Below, one piece after another: positions 60,277-64,000 of a DNA stretch of 64,000 nucleotides. The notes beneath the pieces are model-generated. The model made no database searches, was not told where the DNA came from, and saw nothing but the letters and a program-made list of their open reading frames with translations. A program made the translations under genes and the position numbers. The stretch is from Candidatus Promineifilum breve (GTDB lineage Bacteria; Chloroflexota; Anaerolineae; Promineifilales; Promineifilaceae), in NCBI RefSeq assembly GCF_900066015.1, contig NZ_LN890656.1, forward strand, positions 620,001 to 684,000, in the 5' to 3' direction. How positions within the stretch are numbered: position 1 is the first letter of the stretch; the number at the start of each line of letters is the position of its first letter.

Positions 60277-60813
60277 CTAGAACCGCCGCAACTTTATATC
60301 ACCAATAAACTGCGTCAACTCAAACCTCACCTGCCGCTCGGCCATCTTGTAACCGTCGCTCTTCCAGTGGAACGGCGACAGGAAATAGGTCTCCTCTTCG
60401 CCGCCGTCGAGCTTGAACTCGGTGACAAACGAAGCGCCGGTGATCGACACGCCCACGTCGGCCGGGGCGAAGATCTCGATGTCGCTGATGAAGCTGAAGC
60501 CGCGGATGATCGTCTCGCCGGGCGGGATGTCGTACTTGGTCAGGTCATACGTGCCATCGACGATGAAGCCCCAGAACTCCTCGGCCGGCAGCTCGCCCGG
60601 CCCGACACGGTTGAAGTCGCCGAACAGCATCGTGTGGCTTTCGACGCCCGGCCCCACCATGCGCGGCCGAAAAATGACAAACAACCCCAGCAGGATCAGC
60701 CCCAGCGGGAAGCAAACGGCCCAGACGTTGACGTTGAACAGATTGCCCACCAACAACAAGATGCCCACGAGAATGACGGCGACGGCGATGAGAACCATCC
60801 CTTGATTGCGCAT
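60277..60813 (-). CDS. LiaF-like membrane protein
   Basis: A 178-residue protein with two N-terminal transmembrane helices (about 6-25 and 30-48) and a C-terminal beta-helix-like domain (about 58-178). The repeats GETIIRGFSFISDIEIFAPADVGVSITG resemble the DUF2154/LiaF C-terminal domain of cell-envelope stress systems. A LiaRS two-component pair is not present nearby. AAGGAG precedes the ATG at 60813; the longer frame upstream is rejected. Its role is unknown; membrane-stress sensing is a family-based guess. Confidence 0.85.
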   Translation of the reverse strand: MRNQGMVLIAVAVILVGILLLVGNLFNVNVWAVCFPLGLILLGLFVIFRPRMVGPGVESHTMLFGDFNRVGPGELPAEEFWGFIVDGTYDLTKYDIPPGETIIRGFSFISDIEIFAPADVGVSITGASFVTEFKLDGGEEETYFLSPFHWKSDGYKMAERQVRFELTQFIGDIKLRRF

Positions 60814-60959
60814 GATGACTAACTCCTTTGCGGTTCGGCTAACAGTATCATCTCTACTATCCAATACGCAAATCCGGCGGCTAAGTTTGCCGGGCTTTCC
60901 CAAAGTCAAAGAACACAGTGCGCACGGAAAGCAGACACCAAGAGCGCAGAGGCGGGCAA

Positions 60960-60992
60960 AGAAAAAGCCCGGCATGATAATACCGGGCCTGA
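60960..60992 (-). terminator. Intrinsic terminator of the phasin-like gene
   Basis: On the minus strand: GCCCGG-tattatcatg-CCGGGC followed by TTTTT. This is a canonical Rho-independent terminator, about 60 bp after the phasin-like stop codon. Confidence 0.85.
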
Positions 60993-61051
60993 ATGGACCA
61001 TTAAGTAGGGCTCCGCGAACCGGGCCGCGGATCGTCACGGAGCAGCAAGAT

Positions 61052-61471
61052 TTAGATCTTCTGGGCCGTCGCGTTTTCCTTGATCACCTTGTCGAGCTTG
61101 CGATCGACGGAGTTGACTTTCTTGGTCATCGTGTCGATCATGTCGGCCGTGGGGATGTGGACGCGGGTGAGAACCTGCTCGCTATATTTGTCGAAGGTCT
61201 CGCCGGCGCGCTTGTAGGTGTCCTTGGCCATCGTCTGCGGCATCTCGACCAGTTCGGTCACCTTGCCGCGATTCTCATCGGCCATCTTCTCGCCGCGCTC
61301 CACCAGATTGTGGCGATATTCCTTGCCGCGCTCCACCAGCTTTTCCACGTTTTCCTGGACAACGCTCACCACGCCCAGGCCCATGTAGAAGGATTCGCGC
61401 CCGAACTTCACAACCATGTCCGTAACCTTCTTGGTCTCGTCCACGACTACATCAACTTTCTCGGTCATCAT
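61052..61471 (-). CDS. Phasin-like coiled-coil protein
   Basis: A 139-residue soluble, mostly helical protein: VDETKKVTDMVVKFGRESFY, VQENVEKLVERGKEYRHNLV and a charged C-terminus with DKVIKENATAQKI. The composition and heptad pattern resemble phasins or PhaF-like proteins that coat storage granules, but no PHA synthase is in the window, so this is a guess. GAGGAA sits just upstream of ATG 61471. The longer frame upstream is rejected because its ATG is part of that site. The gene has a strong promoter with two operator copies and its own terminator, so it is a single-gene unit under tight control. Confidence 0.75.
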   Translation of the reverse strand: MMTEKVDVVVDETKKVTDMVVKFGRESFYMGLGVVSVVQENVEKLVERGKEYRHNLVERGEKMADENRGKVTELVEMPQTMAKDTYKRAGETFDKYSEQVLTRVHIPTADMIDTMTKKVNSVDRKLDKVIKENATAQKI

Positions 61472-61521
61472 AGCATTCCTCATATATATCCGGTGTCTGC
61501 GACAACCGGATTAGATTTAAT

Positions 61522-61576
61522 TAACGCATTGCGTCATTCGCATTCACAATATAACGCATTGCGTCATGTTTGTCAA
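61522..61576 (-). promoter_or_regulatory. Promoter with duplicated operator for the phasin-like gene
   Basis: On the minus strand, TTGACA (61571-61576), a 17-bp spacer and TATATT (61548-61553). The motif ATGACGCAATGCGTTA occurs twice: inside the spacer (61552-61567) and 30 bp downstream (61522-61537). Its core ACGCA-A-TGCGT is a palindrome. A repressor bound there would block RNA polymerase; the regulator is not adjacent. Confidence 0.75.
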
Positions 61577-61615
61577 GGGGGTATGAGGTGCTCCTGAGTA
61601 AATGGGCCTTTTTGC

Positions 61616-62302
61616 TCAGCGCCGCCGGTTGGCGATGCTGATGTAGTAGAGCAGCTGTAGCACCGACGTGATAGCCGCCGCCACGTAGGTCAAGGCCGCG
61701 GCGCGCAACACGGCCCGCGCCCCGCGCTGATCCTCTTTCGACTGCATCAGCCCGGCCTCGGTCAACAACTGCAAGCCGCGCCGGCTGGCGTCGAACTCCA
61801 CCGGCAGGGTCAGCAGGGTGAAGAAGACCATCACGCCGAAGAAGACGATGCCGACCCAGATCAGGCCGGTGATGTTGAGCATGAAGCCGATCAGAATCGC
61901 CATATAGGAAACCGTCGGGCTGAACTGCACGGCCGGCACCAGGAAATTGCGCGCCTTGATCAGCGCCGAGCCGGTCTGATATTGCTGCACGTGGCCCAAT
62001 TCGTGGGCGGCGATGGCCATGGCGGCCACGCTGGGCTGCCCGGCCGTGCCCTGCGACAGGCGAACGACATTGGCCCGCGGGTCGAAGTGGTCGGTCATCT
62101 GCCCCGGCACCACCTGCATGGGGATTTCGTTCAACGCCGTGCGGTCGAACAACAGATCGCTGACCTGCATCCCGGTCATGCCGCCGCTGTTGCGCACCTT
62201 GCTCCACTTGCCGTAGGTGCTGCGCAGATAGAGCTGCACCCCGAAGGAGAGCAGCAGGGTCGGGATCATCACGAAAATGATATAATTGGAATCGAAAAAC
62301 AT
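61616..62302 (-). CDS. YugP-type zinc metallopeptidase
   Basis: A 228-residue membrane protein of the YugP-like neutral zinc peptidase family (Zn_peptidase_2). An N-terminal helix (FVMIPTLLLSFGVQLYL) leads to GMTGMQVSDLLFDR. The zinc motif is AAHELGHVQQYQ (near residue 101). Two or three further hydrophobic segments follow, with the family motif LPVEFDASRRGLQLL. The family has an inside-facing or membrane-border active site and unknown substrates. The gene is complete. It ends just before the operator-bearing promoter of the phasin-like gene. Confidence 0.92.
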   Translation of the reverse strand: MFFDSNYIIFVMIPTLLLSFGVQLYLRSTYGKWSKVRNSGGMTGMQVSDLLFDRTALNEIPMQVVPGQMTDHFDPRANVVRLSQGTAGQPSVAAMAIAAHELGHVQQYQTGSALIKARNFLVPAVQFSPTVSYMAILIGFMLNITGLIWVGIVFFGVMVFFTLLTLPVEFDASRRGLQLLTEAGLMQSKEDQRGARAVLRAAALTYVAAAITSVLQLLYYISIANRRR

Positions 62303-62326
62303 GGCGTATTCTCTCCTATTCTTACG

Positions 62327-63181
62327 TTAAGCGTTCTTAGGTTCAGCGCCGCGCAGTTGATTGATCGCGTCGCGCAGCTTTTCGGCCGCCGCCCGCGCGG
62401 CGGTGTCGAAGTCCATGGCCGACGAGGCATAGAGCACGCTCCGCCCGGCGTTGATGACCGGCCCGGCGATGGGGTCGCCGCCATGGGCCACGGTCGCCGC
62501 GCCGTGGGCCACGGTCGCCGCCAGATCGCCGCCCTGCGCGCCGATGCCCGGAATGAGAAAGTTGGCCGCCGGGGCCAGTGCCCGGGCCGCGGCCAATTCT
62601 TCGGGCACGGTGGCCCCCACGACGAAACCGCAATGGCCGTCGGCCGCGCCGCTCCAGGTGGGCGCGGCGCGCATCACCTCGGCCGCCAGCCCCACCCCAT
62701 GGCGCAAATCGCCCTGAAACAAGGCCGCGCCGGGATTGGAGGTGCGGGCCAGCACGTAGACGGCGCGCTCCGGCCGCCCCGCTATCAATGACCGTACCGC
62801 CTCGGCCCCCACGTAGGGGTTGACGGTGATAGCGTCCACGCCCCACTCGTCAAACAGCCCCCGCCCCCAGGCCGCCTGCGTGTGGCCGATGTCGCCGATC
62901 TTGGCGTCGAGGATGATGGGGATGTGGTCGGGGATGGCGGCGATAGTGCGCTCCAGGGCGATGACCCCCGCCGCGCCCCATTGCAGATAGAAGCCGAGGT
63001 TGGGCTTATAGGCGCACACCAGATCGGCCGTGGCGTCGATGATGCGCCGGTTGAAGGGCAGGATCGGCTCGTCCCATTTGAGGGCTTCCACCGGCAAGAG
63101 ATCGGGCTGCGGGTCGAGGCCCAGGCACAGCCAGGAGTTGTTGGCCTGCTGCGCCGCGGCCAGCTTTTCCAGATAACGCAT
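62327..63181 (-). CDS. pyrF: Orotidine 5'-phosphate decarboxylase, type 2
   Basis: A 284-residue enzyme for the last step of UMP synthesis. The type 2 OMP decarboxylase pattern is clear: WLCLGLDPQPDLLP, CAYKPNLGFYLQWG, LDAKIGDIGHT (catalytic Asp-Lys-Asp), DAITVNPYVG, LARTSNPGA and VGATVPEELAAAR, with the late phosphate site LIPGIGAQGGD. A short AATVAHG duplication lies near residue 232. The start at 63181 (MRYLEKLAA) follows the family; a longer frame is rejected. It lies four bases downstream of the Dabb gene, so both are on one transcript. Confidence 0.95.
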   Translation of the reverse strand: MRYLEKLAAAQQANNSWLCLGLDPQPDLLPVEALKWDEPILPFNRRIIDATADLVCAYKPNLGFYLQWGAAGVIALERTIAAIPDHIPIILDAKIGDIGHTQAAWGRGLFDEWGVDAITVNPYVGAEAVRSLIAGRPERAVYVLARTSNPGAALFQGDLRHGVGLAAEVMRAAPTWSGAADGHCGFVVGATVPEELAAARALAPAANFLIPGIGAQGGDLAATVAHGAATVAHGGDPIAGPVINAGRSVLYASSAMDFDTAARAAAEKLRDAINQLRGAEPKNA

Positions 63182-63185
63182 CGCC

Positions 63186-63473
63186 TTAACTCTCGTAATC
63201 GACGGCCACGACACTCTCGGCCGCCTCGCCGATGTGGGCTAGCACCGGCAAATGCACCGGATGCTCGCGGTAGACCTGAAAACCGGCGGCGTCATCAAAG
63301 CGGGTGATGAGCGCCAGGTCATAGGAGCGGCCGGAGTGGGTCACGTCGACGCCGACTTCCAGCCCGCGCAGGGTGGGGATACCCGTAGCCAGGCTCTCCA
63401 GCCGCGCCCGCGTGTCGGCCACGCTCGCCGGGCGGTTGTCCTTCAGCTTGAACAAAACGATATGGGTGAACAT
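63186..63473 (-). CDS. Dabb (stress-responsive A/B barrel) protein
   Basis: A 95-residue single-domain protein of the Dabb family: MFTHIVLFKLKDNR, a central GLEVGVDVTHSGRSYDLALI and HPVHLPVLAHIGEAAESV. Such proteins form dimeric ferredoxin-like barrels of varied function. It lies upstream of pyrF by four bases and would be co-transcribed with it, though no functional link is obvious. Confidence 0.92.
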   Translation of the reverse strand: MFTHIVLFKLKDNRPASVADTRARLESLATGIPTLRGLEVGVDVTHSGRSYDLALITRFDDAAGFQVYREHPVHLPVLAHIGEAAESVVAVDYES

Positions 63474-63733
63474 CCTTCTCTCCCGCGTCGGCCGCTCGGC
63501 CTCGCGAACCCATGCCGGATTCGGCCGACCATGCGCCGATTATCGCCTAATGTGCTTCTCTGGGCAATGGGGTGCATTTACAGACCTGACAGGTGGGCGG
63601 CCCACCTGTCAGGTCTAGGCGCGGCGCGGGGCACGTACCTATTTCCTATGTTCTAACCCCCGCCAATCTTGGGCAAACCACCCGGCCATCGGTACAATTG
63701 CCGCAACTTGAAGGCAGCAGGCGGCAAAATCCT
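63474..63733. other. Spacer with CCTGACAGG hairpin and a promoter
   Basis: A hairpin with arms AGACCTGACAGGTGGGC and GCCCACCTGTCAGGTCT stands at 63581-63617. TTGGGC and TACAAT (about 63670-63698, with an 18-bp gap) could be the promoter of the HD gene. No other gene is seen in this divergent spacer. Confidence 0.65.
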
Positions 63734-64000
63734 TTGACGAAACCGAATTTTCTCCGGGCGGAGCAATATGTGATCTCGCGACTGTCGCGCGAATTATCCC
63801 CCCACCTGACGTACCATTCGCTCTATCATACGCGTGATGACGTTTTGCCGGCGGCGGCGCGGTTGGGCCGGGCATCGGGGCTGAACGAGGATGAGTATCT
63901 GGCGCTGACCACGGCCGCCCTGTTCCACGACACCGGCTTCATCGACACCTACGAGGATCACGAGGCGGGCAGCATCGCCATCGCCCGCGCCGCGCTGCCC
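63734..64000 (+). CDS. HD-domain phosphohydrolase, partial
   Basis: The gene begins near the window end and runs off it; 89 residues are visible if TTG 63734 is the start. The sequence has the HD pattern: LTYHSLYHTRDDVLPAAARLG (first His), TTAALFHDTGFIDTYEDHE (His-Asp pair). HD domains hydrolyse phosphoesters such as cyclic nucleotides or ppGpp. What follows the HD domain is outside the window. GTG 63770, with GGAG upstream, is an alternative start. The promoter region suggests it is the first gene of its unit. Confidence 0.82.
   Translation, partial: MTKPNFLRAEQYVISRLSRELSPHLTYHSLYHTRDDVLPAAARLGRASGLNEDEYLALTTAALFHDTGFIDTYEDHEAGSIAIARAALP

Overview
The window is GC-rich, densely coded bacterial DNA that most resembles a filamentous member of the Chloroflexota (Anaerolineae, near Candidatus Promineofilum). 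The best clue is a form I-lineage RuBisCO large subunit with no small-subunit gene, next to a phosphoribulokinase. Lipoproteins with META domains, many secreted multidomain proteins, WD40 and effector-associated-domain proteins, and spacers full of repeats fit that group. The assignment comes from gene content, not from a database match.

Layout. 1-10.2 kb: half of a heterodimeric-type ABC exporter, small membrane proteins, a PPK2 polyphosphate kinase, two META-domain lipoproteins, a LOG-family enzyme. 10.4-26.6 kb: four secreted proteins (beta-helix, DNRLRE/PKD, trypsin, metallopeptidase) that share one C-terminal domain of four repeats. Between them lie the Calvin-cycle genes cbbL, prk and fba, an IS110 transposase and gene remnants. 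26.7-35 kb: a TIGR03032 protein, a type II restriction-modification pair, a VOC protein, a TetR/YceI divergent pair, an arginase-fold protein and an exported cyanophycinase-like protein. 35-43 kb: two loci encoding effector-associated domains, the second with a membrane-anchored WD40 protein, plus an ABC-2 exporter and a methyltransferase. 43-49 kb: transporter, esterase and a DUF305/YtkA/FixG-like/FixH-like gene set. 49-64 kb: dnaA, purH, a ParB-fold/USP fusion, a Ca2+-type P-ATPase, thioesterase, Nudix, LiaF-like and phasin-like proteins, a YugP peptidase, pyrF, a Dabb protein and the start of an HD-domain gene.

The genes work together as follows. RuBisCO, PRK and class II aldolase supply carbon-fixing steps; a perfect CRP/FNR-type palindrome overlaps the predicted cbbL start site. 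The secreted proteins look like a set of surface or extracellular enzymes carrying a common C-terminal module, and two of them share a promoter. Two other promoters place palindromic operators inside the -35/-10 spacer.

The most unusual trait is the spacer DNA. Many intergenic regions consist of long imperfect hairpins whose arms are short tandem units of 7-10 bp. Several are nested inside one another. Related repeats occur in frame inside purH and an EamA transporter gene. Four genes have a TATAAT-like box only 6-7 nt before their ATG, which suggests leaderless mRNAs.
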